The notes beneath the pieces are model-generated. The model had not been told where the DNA came from, did no database searches, and worked only from the letters and a program-made list of their open reading frames with translations. Source: Numida meleagris (lineage: Eukaryota > Chordata > Aves > Galliformes > Numididae). From it: DNA of 64,000 nucleotides. Location: assembly GCF_002078875.1 (NCBI RefSeq), contig NC_034421.1:4855800-4919799 (forward strand). The letters run 5' to 3'. The translations under genes were made by a program, and so were the position numbers. Of this stretch, positions 45,621-56,300 are shown one piece after another (position 1 is the first letter of the stretch; each line of letters opens with the position of its first letter).

Positions 45621-47746
45621 CCTGGCTCAGAAGAGGAAAGTTACCGAAAATCGGGCTGGCTCCCCAAATCCGGCTCCTGGAGGGGGAAGTGTGCCCTGTC
45701 CCAGCATTGCCGCAGAAGCACCGTGATGTGTGCCAGCACCAAGGCACCGTGACGCGTGCCCCACGATGCGTGCCCGCAGAGCAGGGAGAGTGTGTGGTGC
45801 GAGGGCTGCGTGCTGAGGTGCAGAGCACAGGAGGCAGAGAAGGGCATGAGCCAAAGAGCGACCTTTGGGCGCAGCAGCACAGCGGGTGGTGCGGCGTTTT
45901 CATGAGCAAATCCCCACCATCGCCCCATCCCGCACCCATCACCCCATCCCGACGGCCCCAGCAAAGTGCTGTTCCCCTTGCCGGGCTGAGGGCGTTGCAG
46001 GAGGAGGGGTGCTTCTTGCAGGAGCAGGCTTGCAGGCTGCCGAGTTAATGCGGTTAATTTTTAATGCAGAAAAACCCTGGGGAAATTCCATGGGGCTGGA
46101 GGGAGGCCAGAAGGAGCCGAATGGGTAAAGGGGATAATAGGGCTGACCCTGGGAATTACAGAGCAGGTAGGGCTGATGGCGGTCCCCGGGCAAATGTTGG
46201 GCTGGGTAACTGGGGACAGTGTCAGCCCAAAATTAGAAACTAAAAATATAATTAAGGTCGTTAGCTTGGTTTCATGGATGGCAGCGCCTGTCAAGCGAGG
46301 CGGCTCCGGGTTTGGCACGGCTCGGGGCTGGCGGATGGTGCTCATTGCGTGCTGCGTTATGACTGTCTGCAGCACAGCTCATTGACAGCCAGGTGATGTT
46401 TCCCTTTGTAAAAGCTGCACGGTGTGGAGTCACTGGAGCACACCCTGGGGGGGGGGAGGTGGCCGAGGGGCTGTGTGTGGGGGGTGCCCCCTATGCGGGG
46501 CATCCCTGGTGCTAATGGGGACGGGGGGGGTCATGGGCAGCATGAGAAGGGGATGTGGTGGGGATCTGCTCTGCCCGGGGACCCAGCCGAAGTCAGAGGG
46601 GGACAAAAAGAGCCAGATTTTCCCCGCTGAAGGCAGGAAGCAGCTGTGGGATGTGGTCCCTCGTGTCTCGGCTGGGAGCATCGTTAACTATTGGCCCAAT
46701 TTCAGGAGGAGGGTATGAACTCGCACTCACTGAGAGGAAACCTCTGCTTGGTGGGACGTGATTTAACGCAGCTCCTGGGCTGCGTGCATGCATGGGTGCA
46801 TCCTGCAAAGCAGGGGCTGTGCGGGACCCTTCCAGCCCTGTGCACGCTGCACCCTGCTCGTGGCTGCAGCAGCTGCAGCTGAGCACTGTGTGTTTCTCCC
46901 AAAGGCTAATGAGGGTCCTCTGGCTTTCCCAGTGGGAAGGCTGGGTGCAGGCTTCAAGGTGCCGGGGGGCTTTGCTCCATCCGTGAGGCTGTTTTCACCC
47001 ACACACGTTTCCAAGTGGCAGTTTCCCCATGTTAGATGCAAAGCTTCGCACGCTGAGCCCTCCCATCTGCCCTGGGCATCCGTCCGTCTGGCTCCACGTA
47101 ATGATGGCTGAGCGGAGGTGTGGGCAGACAAGGTGCCCTGGGTCACGCACAGGGAGAAGAGCTCTTCTGGGCACTCCTGGAGCCACGTGTCCCACGTCCC
47201 CATCCCGCTGATGCCCTCACGTTGGATGCTCCCGGTGGCACCTCCACGTGGTGATGCAGCTCTCCTCTGCATCCTGGCACCACCGAGCGCCTTTCCGGAG
47301 CAGGAGGGCTTTGTGCTGCCCATCCCAAAGCAGGACCCGGTGACTAACACCTCCTGCTTGTTTACCTGCTGCTGGGGCTCCGCTTGGGCTCGCTGACTCA
47401 TGCAGCGCCTTCCCCTTCTGCCACTGCAGCTCCTGACGAATACTTTCCATTTTCCTATATTACTTTAATTGCCCTACTTTGGGAAAACTGCTCCAGACCA
47501 GCTCCGGGCTGCCATGCCCCAGCTGGGTGTCCCAAGATGGGGACGGCGAGGACATGGCATGCACAGGAACACTCTGTGCCGTGGCCGTGCCGATGATGGA
47601 GGCACATAGGGGAAACCACGAGCGACGATTTCTCAGCAGCCCCACTCGCTGCGCACGGCCGAGGCAGCGTGGCTGAATGCAGCCTGACAGGTTCACGGAG
47701 AGGCCCGTCCCGTTCTGCGGGATTTTTGGAGAGCTGCAGCCAGCCC

Positions 47747-47800
47747 AGCACCAGCCCCGGCACCACCAGCACCACCAGCATCACCAGCACCAGCCACGTC
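47747..47800 (+). repeat. Degenerate CACCAG simple repeat
   Basis: A run of CAC, CAG and CAT triplets (for example CACCAGCACCACCAGC). On the - strand it translates to a Leu/Val-rich segment that looks like a membrane span, probably a by-product of the repeat. Confidence 0.75.
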
Positions 47801-49448
47801 CCCACGAGCTGCTGGCCCCGGCGCCAGGTCACAGCCCCGAGCCACCACGAGTTGGGCCGGCACTGCTGGGGACGCCAACCCCACGCCCGTGCCCTGCAGT
47901 GCCCGGGGAATCACAGCCCCTGCCCTCCCACAGGGACACGCAGTGTGCCCTGTGTGGCACCTGGGGACGCAGTGGCCCCCCCACAGCACCTGAAACCCAC
48001 GCTGGGGAGCATTGCCCTCGACTCATCCCCACTCTGTTTGGGGTGCGCCGGGTGTAGGGTGTGCCATGACCCCGCGACATTGTGGGGTGAAAGGAGGGCT
48101 TGGGGGCAGAAGAGCTTTTTGGGAGCACCATCTGTGCTCCGAGGGGTCATTGTGGTGGATGAGGACCCACGGTGATGGCATCAAGGATGCAGCCCCAGCG
48201 TTCCTCCTTGCACGGCAAAGGTCCATGTGGGTTCTGCAGCACTGGGGTGAGGAGGAAGGTGAGGAACGCAGCCAAAGCAGCAAAGCATGGGGCTGGCGGT
48301 GCGCACGTCCCCCAAAGGAGCACTGCAAGCAAGCGGCGGTGGCAGGAGGGAGAACGATGATTAAAGCAGCCTTTGATGAAGCCAAAAATTAATAAAGCAG
48401 CGAGCCATCGCGCCGCTCTGTATTTATTGGAGGATGACGGCGCGGAGCCGGCGCGGCGGCCGAGGCTGGGTCCCACATCAAACAGCGGGGCAGCGCCGGG
48501 TGGGGACCAGCCCCTTCCCGACGGGATCATCCTGGTCCCTGGAGCCCGGGGTGCTCCACGTGGTGGCTGCGGCCCCATCCCGTGCTGGGGGGCAGTGAGT
48601 GCTGCATGCACACAGTGGGACGGGGCGCAGCGGAGGTGCCGCTCAGCACGCACACCCGTGGCCCGTCTGCCTTGTTCCCATTCCTCCATCCCCAGTGATA
48701 CACGAGCACTGACATCCCTGCTCTGTCCCCTGTGTGTCCCCACTTTGTTCCCTCCCTGTCCCCTTTCTGTCCCCCCTCTATCCTCGGTGCAGCATTGGCC
48801 CCTTTGCCACCCTCTTATCACCACTGGGCACATTAACGCGCTGCTCTGCTCCGGATCACATCGTGCTGGGCAAACAGAGGTGTTCCCAGGGGCCCCAGGG
48901 CGGTGGCTGCACCCTCGTTCCCTGCTTTGTCCCCACTGCCCCATATTGCAGAGCGGCGGGGACACGAGGCTCTGCCCCCCCACATTGGGGTATCCCACTT
49001 GTGCTAGGGGCCGGGGCTGTGCCTGGGGTTGGGGACATCGCTGGGGTGAATGGGGCAGAATTTTGGCACCGTGGGTGTGTGGCACCCCCTGGGATACGGC
49101 CCCGCACCGCCCTGCTTCGGGGGTGCAAAGCTCATGCATTGCATCGCGCTGAGCTGTGCAGCCAGGGGGGTCCTGGGCTGTGCATGGGGGGCTCCATGCA
49201 CCACCAGAGGGTCCGGGCATGGCGCAAGGGGGGGTCAATAGGGTGCACAGTGGGGCTGGGGGTGTCATGCAGGGTGGGAGAGGTCGGTGGAGGTGGGGTC
49301 AGCGCACGAAGGTGTTCCCATTGCAAGGCGGGGGGCCATGCAAGGGGTGGGGGCTGTGCACGGTGCGGGTAGGGCCACGCACAACGTTTGGGCGGGGGGA
49401 GCACGCACGGTGTTTGTTTAGGCCGTGCCCCACGAGGGAGGGGGGGGG

Positions 49449-50158
49449 NNNNNNNNNNNNNNNNNNNNNNNNNNNNNNNNNNNNNNNNNNNNNNNNNNNN
49501 NNNNNNNNNNNNNNNNNNNNNNNNNNNNNNNNNNNNNNNNNNNNNNNNNNNNNNNNNNNNNNNNNNNNNNNNNNNNNNNNNNNNNNNNNNNNNNNNNNNN
49601 NNNNNNNNNNNNNNNNNNNNNNNNNNNNNNNNNNNNNNNNNNNNNNNNNNNNNNNNNNNNNNNNNNNNNNNNNNNNNNNNNNNNNNNNNNNNNNNNNNNN
49701 NNNNNNNNNNNNNNNNNNNNNNNNNNNNNNNNNNNNNNNNNNNNNNNNNNNNNNNNNNNNNNNNNNNNNNNNNNNNNNNNNNNNNNNNNNNNNNNNNNNN
49801 NNNNNNNNNNNNNNNNNNNNNNNNNNNNNNNNNNNNNNNNNNNNNNNNNNNNNNNNNNNNNNNNNNNNNNNNNNNNNNNNNNNNNNNNNNNNNNNNNNNN
49901 NNNNNNNNNNNNNNNNNNNNNNNNNNNNNNNNNNNNNNNNNNNNNNNNNNNNNNNNNNNNNNNNNNNNNNNNNNNNNNNNNNNNNNNNNNNNNNNNNNNN
50001 NNNNNNNNNNNNNNNNNNNNNNNNNNNNNNNNNNNNNNNNNNNNNNNNNNNNNNNNNNNNNNNNNNNNNNNNNNNNNNNNNNNNNNNNNNNNNNNNNNNN
50101 NNNNNNNNNNNNNNNNNNNNNNNNNNNNNNNNNNNNNNNNNNNNNNNNNNNNNNNNNN
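49449..50158. other. Assembly gap (710 N)
   Basis: An unbroken run of N, entered through a G-homopolymer (49440-49448) and left 45 bases before the MPRIP start codon. The MPRIP promoter and most of its 5' UTR must fall in or before it. Confidence 0.99.
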
Positions 50159-50203
50159 GCTCCGCGGGGCGCTGAGCGGGCGCGGAGCGGCGCGGGGCGC
50201 GCC
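50159..50203 (+). other. MPRIP: MPRIP 5' UTR remnant
   Basis: Forty-five very GC- and CpG-rich bases between the gap and the start codon, consistent with a CpG-island first exon. The transcription start is not visible. Confidence 0.7.
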
Positions 50204-50323
50204 ATGGCCGCCAAGGACAACCCGTGCAGGAAGTTCCAGGCCAACATCTTCAACAAGAGCAAGTGCCAGAACTGCTTCAAGCCCCGCGAGTCCCACCTGC
50301 TCAACGACGAGGACCTCAACCAG
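50204..50323 (+). CDS. MPRIP: MPRIP exon 1 (coding part)
   Basis: Forty codons from ATG to CAG, donor gtggga. The exon encodes a cysteine-containing N-terminal motif (KSKCQNCFKPRESHLL) conserved in the family, ending DEDLNQ. Confidence 0.96.
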
Positions 50324-53300
50324 GTGGGACCGGCCCCTAAATCCCCTCTTTTTCCCCCCAAATCTGCCCCGGACCCCGTCCCGCTGCTTCTGACCTCCGA
50401 GTGCCGTGTGGGGTGTCCGTGGGACCTGTGGATCTTGTAGGGTGCTGTGGGTGCTTGGTGGCCCTATGGATAGCACAGGGTCCCGTAGGTGCTTGTTGGC
50501 CCCATAGAAAGCTTGGGGTCCTGTGGGTGGTGTAGGGTCCTGTGGGTGCCTGGCGGTCCTATAGATTGCTCACCATGGGGTTCTTAGGGCCCCGTAGGTA
50601 CTTGGTGGCCCCACAGATAGCTCAGAACTCTATGGATAGCATGGTGTACCCCAGGTGCTTGGTAGCCCTATAGGTAGCGTGGGATCCTATGGGTGCCATA
50701 CGGTCCCACAGGTGCTTGGTAACACTGTGGATAGTTCAGGACCCTATGGATAGCATAGGGTTCCGTAGGTGCTTGGTGGCACCATAGATAGCTCAGGATC
50801 CTACAGATTGTATAGGGTTCCATGGTTGCTTGTTGGCCCCCTGGGTATAGCTCAGGCTCCTATGGATAGTGTAGAGTCCCGTGGGTGCCTGGTGGCCCTG
50901 TAGATAGCCCGGGATCCTACATATAGCGTAACATCCCGTGGGTGCTTAGTGGAACATCCCATGGGTGCTTAGTGGCCCCATAGATAGCTTGGGGTCGTAT
51001 GAATAACATAAATCCCATGTCTTTGTGCTGGCCCCATAGTTAGCAGGCAGACCTTTGGGATCTCTGGGGGTCCCATGGATAGCATGGTGCCCCATGGGTG
51101 CTCCCAACAACAACATGGGCTGTTAGGGTCCCACAGGCGCCTGCTGACCCCATGGGTGCACTGGGACCCGTGGATCCCGTGGGGGAGTGTCAGGCACCCC
51201 ATGGCTGATCCCTGCTCCCATAGCGTGTTCAGAGACCCGATGGGGACCTGTGGGTGCCTGGAGATCCAGTGGGGATCCAGTGGCCCCATGGATACATGGG
51301 GGTCTCATGGGGGCCCTTTTCGCCCTCCCTGGGTCCCTGTCCATGTTGGGGTGTAAACAGCACCCCGCCCCCGAGATTCACAACCCCAACTTTCCTATGG
51401 GGAGGGCAGACGGTGATAGCAGATTTTGGGGTTGCGTGGGGGAGAAATGGGCCTTCCTCCTCCTTCCCCTCCTCTTCCTCCTCGCAGCCTTCACGCACCC
51501 CCCCATGAAGGAGCACCCAGCCCCATGGGGGGAGTTTGGGGTGGGGGGGTATGGGGGATGCAGCCCCACGCTGCCCCTGTCCGGCACCGTCCTGTGCTGG
51601 GGTGGGGGCTGCCATCTCTGCTCCCGATCCTATTATGGCAATGAGATCAGACATATTGCTGTGCTCNNNNNNNNNNNNNNNNNNNNNNNNNNNNNNNNNN
51701 NNNNNNNNNNNNNNNNNNNNNNNNNNNNNNNNNNNNNNNNNNNNNNNNNNNNNNNNNNNNNACACCACATAATGAAATCTGAGGGCTAATATGGAAAAAA
51801 TGTAACTGGAAAAAACGCCGTGCTGTGTGCGGGAAGGGGCGGGCGGCCATGCCCAGACAAAGGAGCGTCCTTGGGGGTGAATGGGGTGAGCCCCCCTCCG
51901 GGGCCCGGTTGTCCCCCATAGAATGGGTTCTGCTGCCATCATATTGCTTTTAGGAGGGGGGGTCACAGCGCTGCACGCTGCCCCCCCGTAGCAGAGGGTG
52001 CAGGGGATGGGGGGAAAGGCCTCCGGCCCGCTTGCTTTGTCCCATAGGCTCCCAGAGGGCGGATGGTCCCAGGGGACGGAGTCACCCCAGGGATCAGATC
52101 TGTGCATGGAGTCTGGGGGGGGGAGTGGGGGGAGGGCTCAGCTGGGGAAAACACTGCGATCTCGCTCAGCTTCTCCCCCACAGCCCGGAACGATCCCACC
52201 GCTCCCCCGATAAGATGGAGGCTCCGGAGCGTGTGATGCACGCACGCAGCCGCGGCCCCGCTGCTTCCAATGGGGCTTTGGGGTCCGTGCTCTGGGGGCT
52301 TGGGGTGGGCTCCGGGTGCCCGGTGTGACAGCCCCCGCACAGCTCCCCGCCTCCGCTTTTATTTATTGTATTGCGTTGGTTTTTTGTTTTTTTTTTTTTG
52401 GCAATTATTTTGAGGTTTAATCCCCGTGCGGGCGCTGGGAGCCCCGCTGCCCGTTGGTGACCCATCCCAAACCTTCGGCGGCGCTGTGGGGGGTTGGGGT
52501 TTGTGCCCCAGGGGCAGCCCCCAGCCCTGGATTAGCTGCGGCTCCCGGTAATCGGGCTTCAAAGGGCCGCGGGGCGCTAAGTCCCAAATCCCGCTCCGTT
52601 CACGAGTTGTTTGTATGGGTTCGAGGCGATGCCGGGCGGCCCCGTAGGTGCCATGGGAAAACACGGGTGGGAGCTGCTGTGCCCCTCACCCTGCGTGAAG
52701 CAGAGCCCTGTTCTCAGTGCGTGGTGCTGCCCCGTTCCCGGCGATCCCTGTTTTGGGGTTTCCCACGTTCCTGGCAGGGTGCGGTGGCACCCGGACCCGC
52801 TCAGCTCCTGCGGTTTGCGGGGAAAACGAAGCCCCACGGTGGGAATTGACCTCAGCATCATACTTGGCCTGGGTGGGAGGAGAGCAGAGCAGAGCGCAGC
52901 GCCGTCGCTTTAATTCTCTCTCGGGGACATGGGACTGGCACAGAGCAGGAACCCGAGGACGCCCTCCCAGCTCCCCGTGTCTCATTTCCCTTATTGTTGG
53001 CATGGATGTCCCAAGGACCACCCAGCAGGAACGTGGCACTCGCAGACTTTTCCCACCACCTCCCGCGCCGGCCCCGTGACACCGCCATCCCCAGCAGCGA
53101 GTTTGGATATTTCCACGGCCCTCCTTTGGATGTTATCGCCTTCCTTCTGTTCCGGACACCAAACGGCCGGATGGGAAGCGGCAGCTCTGGGTGCCCCACC
53201 GCTGGCTGTGTGAGCACCAACCCTGCAGCCGAGCCCCAGGGCTTTGCTTTGGGGTGTTGCATTGATGCAGCTGCGCGGGGAGAGGGCTCATATCCCTTGG

Positions 53301-56300
53301 GATGAGCGGGGCTGGGTGCAGCGTGCGGGCTGTGCTGGCCCCACGCATCCCCACCGCACCTATGGGGCTGCGTCACCCCAGGTCCTGGCTGCGCGTGTTG
53401 CTGCAGGGCAGCAGGGGAGGGGTTGTGTCCCGGGCACGCTTTCACCTCCACCCCCTGCTCGGTGTGCGAGGAGAAGCCCCCTCGTTGCTGGAAAGCAGCC
53501 CCCGCTGTATCATGCTGCAAAAATCTGCCTGTCATTCACTGTCAGACTGAACAGGGGAAGGTTCTCTGCAAATGTCAAAGCCACCCACGCCGGCTGCTGC
53601 TGCTGGCAGGAATATGGGAGCGGGGCAATGCCCGGTGCCCCATGCACTGCGCTCCTGCACCGGACAGCCCTGGCCCCTTTGCACGTTTACACGCTGCTGT
53701 TGGTCTGCACGGCGCCGTTCCTTATCTGCTGTGGCACCCGAGGAAGCGATAAATCCCTGCTCCGGCACTCAGAGCTGCTGCTGCTCAGCGCTGGGGGAGC
53801 ACAGCCCCAAGGCACGGCCGTGTGCTGGGGGCAGGTTTGCTGGGTCCTTCCCCCGCCCCGTAGCCGTGCCGTGCAGATGTGTTTTTGTGGGAGAGGCTGC
53901 ACGCTGCTGTGCCTGCTCACCTGGCTGCCCCCACTCACGGGGTCACTGCTGGGGCGCAAAGCAGCAGCACTTGCAGAACCCCCCACAGGCTGGGGGCTGC
54001 AGGGCTGCGTGGTCCTTGCAGCATCCCCCGGCAGCATGCAGAGCACAAAGCAGTGCCCATCCCTTCCTGCAAGCAGCGCTCAGGGCAGGGCAGCGCGCTC
54101 GGCTATCACGCCCCGTTCCCACCCCAGCACGGTGACACCTTCCCCATTCCTGCGGGGCGGTGGCTCCGGCTCACCCAGACGGATCAGCTGTGCAGAGCTT
54201 CAGGTGCCCAGCTTCCCTCTCTGAGGTTGGTGGTGGTGACCTCTCTCCTTGAGCTGTGCCAGGAAAGGGGCCTGCAAACAGGGACCTTCTTGTCGGTGCC
54301 CAGCTCGGGTTGCTCTGCCTCCGGGAAGGCTGTTGCTGCTGTTTGATTTTGGGGAGATGTGTGCGCCTGTGTGTGCTGGGCTGATGGTGCAGCTCTACCT
54401 GGGGCAGCAGTGTCCCCGTGGTGCCAGCCTTTGTCTGGCCCCATCACCTGGCTCCACGTGCTGTCACAGAATCATAGAATCAAATAACGGAATCATTAAC
54501 ATTGGAGAAGACTTCTGAGAACACCAAGTCCAACCGCTGAGCCGTTCCCCACCGTGCCACCAACCCATGTCCCCATGCCACGTGCACGCAGCCCAGGACA
54601 GAAGGACAGGCGGACGCAGTGGCCGGGGCAGGGTGTGGGTACACAAGAGCAGGTGACGGGCACAGCACAGCCTTCACCAGGGCACCCCACCGGGCTGTGA
54701 AGCTGAGCAGGGCCAGGCAGGCTCGGGGGCAGGATGGGTACCTGGGCGTGCCGCAGAGGTGCGACCGGAAGCGGCGCGGTGACGCCGGGGCGTTGCTGCC
54801 TGAGTCAGCTCTGCCGGTCCCACGGGGCTGTGGGGCTCCCACCCGGCACAGCACCATCCCTGCACCCCTCTTCAAGGCGAGGCGGCTCCGTCAGCCCCCC
54901 CCGGCCCATTGGCTTCATCCCTGGAGGAGCTGGCTCTGGTCTTCTGCCCGCCCCAGGAGCTCCGGGATCGCTCCAGCACTGCTCTCCGGATCCACTTGGA
55001 TAGGGAAGTCTCGCTCTGAGCCGTGCCCACGGACCTTATTTTAACGCGATGCAGGTGCAGTGGATTTATTCTGGGCACAGCGTGTGCTTGCATCCTTCTA
55101 TTTGCGCCTCTCCGGGCACCGCTTTTTGGCAGCAGTTTGTTTGGGTTTGGCTTTAAAAAGCGCTTCTCTGCGGGGGGACGGAGCCGGGCTGCCCACGCGC
55201 TGGGTGCTAACTCGTACCTTGCAGCTGTTTGGGTTTTGATATCTGAAATTGGATGTTTCTGCCCAAATAAGTATGGTCCTCCAATTGTGCTATGTTAAAG
55301 TTGTGTATTTCGGGTGCTGGAGGGGGGTTTGTGGCAAAATGGGGCAGGTGGGGCTGGGTGAGACCAGGAGGGGTTCTGACCCCAGCGGTGGTGGAATGGG
55401 GTTATTTCATCCCTGTGTATGGGGCCTGGCACAGTGGGGGTTGCTTGTGGGGGTGGCTCTGAGGGGTCAGAGGGGGATATGGGGCAGAAGAGGGCTCGGT
55501 CCTGGGGTGGTGGCGTTGGGGACGCTGTGTGCTGCCTCCTCCGTCCTCTTCCTCCTCCTGGCCATGGCAGCACCTTCAGAACGGTGTGTTTTTGGGGGGG
55601 AGTTTGTTGCCCCAGTGCCCCATTTCTACCAGCATAAGAGTCACCTCGAGTTACTCAATATTTCGCAATTTTGCTTTTTTTTTTTTTTTTTTTTCTTTCC
55701 CTCCTCCAAAGTCCCGGCGTGGGCACAGGGCTGGGTGGTGTCACGGCACTGCTGGGTGGGGCTGCGCTGTGGGGCAGCATGGGCAGGGGATGGCGTGGGG
55801 TCCCTGAGTCCCAGCAGCACTGGGGGGGGCAGTGCCATCGGGGCCACGTGGTGCAGGTGATGCTCCAGGACATGCCACCCCGAAAAGGAGCAGTGGGCTT
55901 TAAGGGATTTTGTTATTTCTTCCCGCTTTACGAAGAGTAAAAAGGAGAGGTCCGGTTTGTTCCCACTTTGCTTGCTCGGCGCTCCACGCGTTTGTTTTTG
56001 GTGCATAGGCAGTTTCTTCTATTGTTTGCAGGGATTTTTCCAGAGGGGAAACTCTCTTTTTATTTTTTTATTTTTTTTTCTTTAGCATTACAAAACCGCA
56101 GCAACTGGCAGGAGGAATCTCAGGGAGGTACTGCGTTAGAAACAGTTTTAAGGGGAAAAAAAAATAATAAAAAGGAGAGGAACGAAAGCAAAAAGCTTAA
56201 CCAGAGTGTTTCAAGAGGTGGTGGGAATATGGAGTTCTTTGCCCACCCCCTGCCTGGTGTGGCAGCTCCAGCTGATCCCTCTCTGCTCTTTCCTTTCAGG

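Larger units (their letters stand above)
41939..49448. other. GC-rich region between TNFRSF13B and MPRIP
   Basis: The region holds the 5' flank of TNFRSF13B on one side and of MPRIP on the other. I recognise a CR1 fragment (43472-43541), an orphan CpG island (about 45150-45620), a CACCAG-type repeat (47747-47800), and G-rich degenerate repeats at about 49180-49448 next to the gap. Many long open frames occur (up to 415 codons), but they overlap one another in several frames and resemble no known family, so they are attributed to GC content. Non-coding first exons for TNFRSF13B could lie here. Confidence 0.6.
50324..56299 (+). other. MPRIP: MPRIP intron 1
   Basis: A 6-kb intron. It contains a 57-bp minisatellite (50405-51100, fading to about 51330), an AT-rich island split by a gap (51629-51795), an antisense CR1 3' end (54466-54600) and a 20-base T run (55675-55694). 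No further exon was recognised; the 326-codon open frame at 53244-54224 is considered chance. Confidence 0.85.

Noticed and set aside
44801..46048. A 415-codon open frame on the + strand (and an overlapping 290-codon frame)
   Set aside because: It lies in CpG-rich DNA where stops are rare, is accompanied by equally long frames in other phases, and its composition (Ala/Arg/Gly/Pro) resembles no known family.
48147..49268. A 373-codon open frame on the - strand
   Set aside because: Low-complexity Pro/Gly/Arg/Cys-rich translation in GC-rich DNA, competing frames on both strands, and no recognisable domain.
49132..50476. Long open frames (up to 409 codons) spanning 49449-50158
   Set aside because: Most of each frame is unknown sequence (N), so the frames are artefacts of the gap. 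Only the MPRIP exon 1 part is real.
53244..54224. A 326-codon open frame on the + strand within MPRIP intron 1
   Set aside because: No domain resemblance and an overlapping 187-codon frame in another phase; best explained by GC content.
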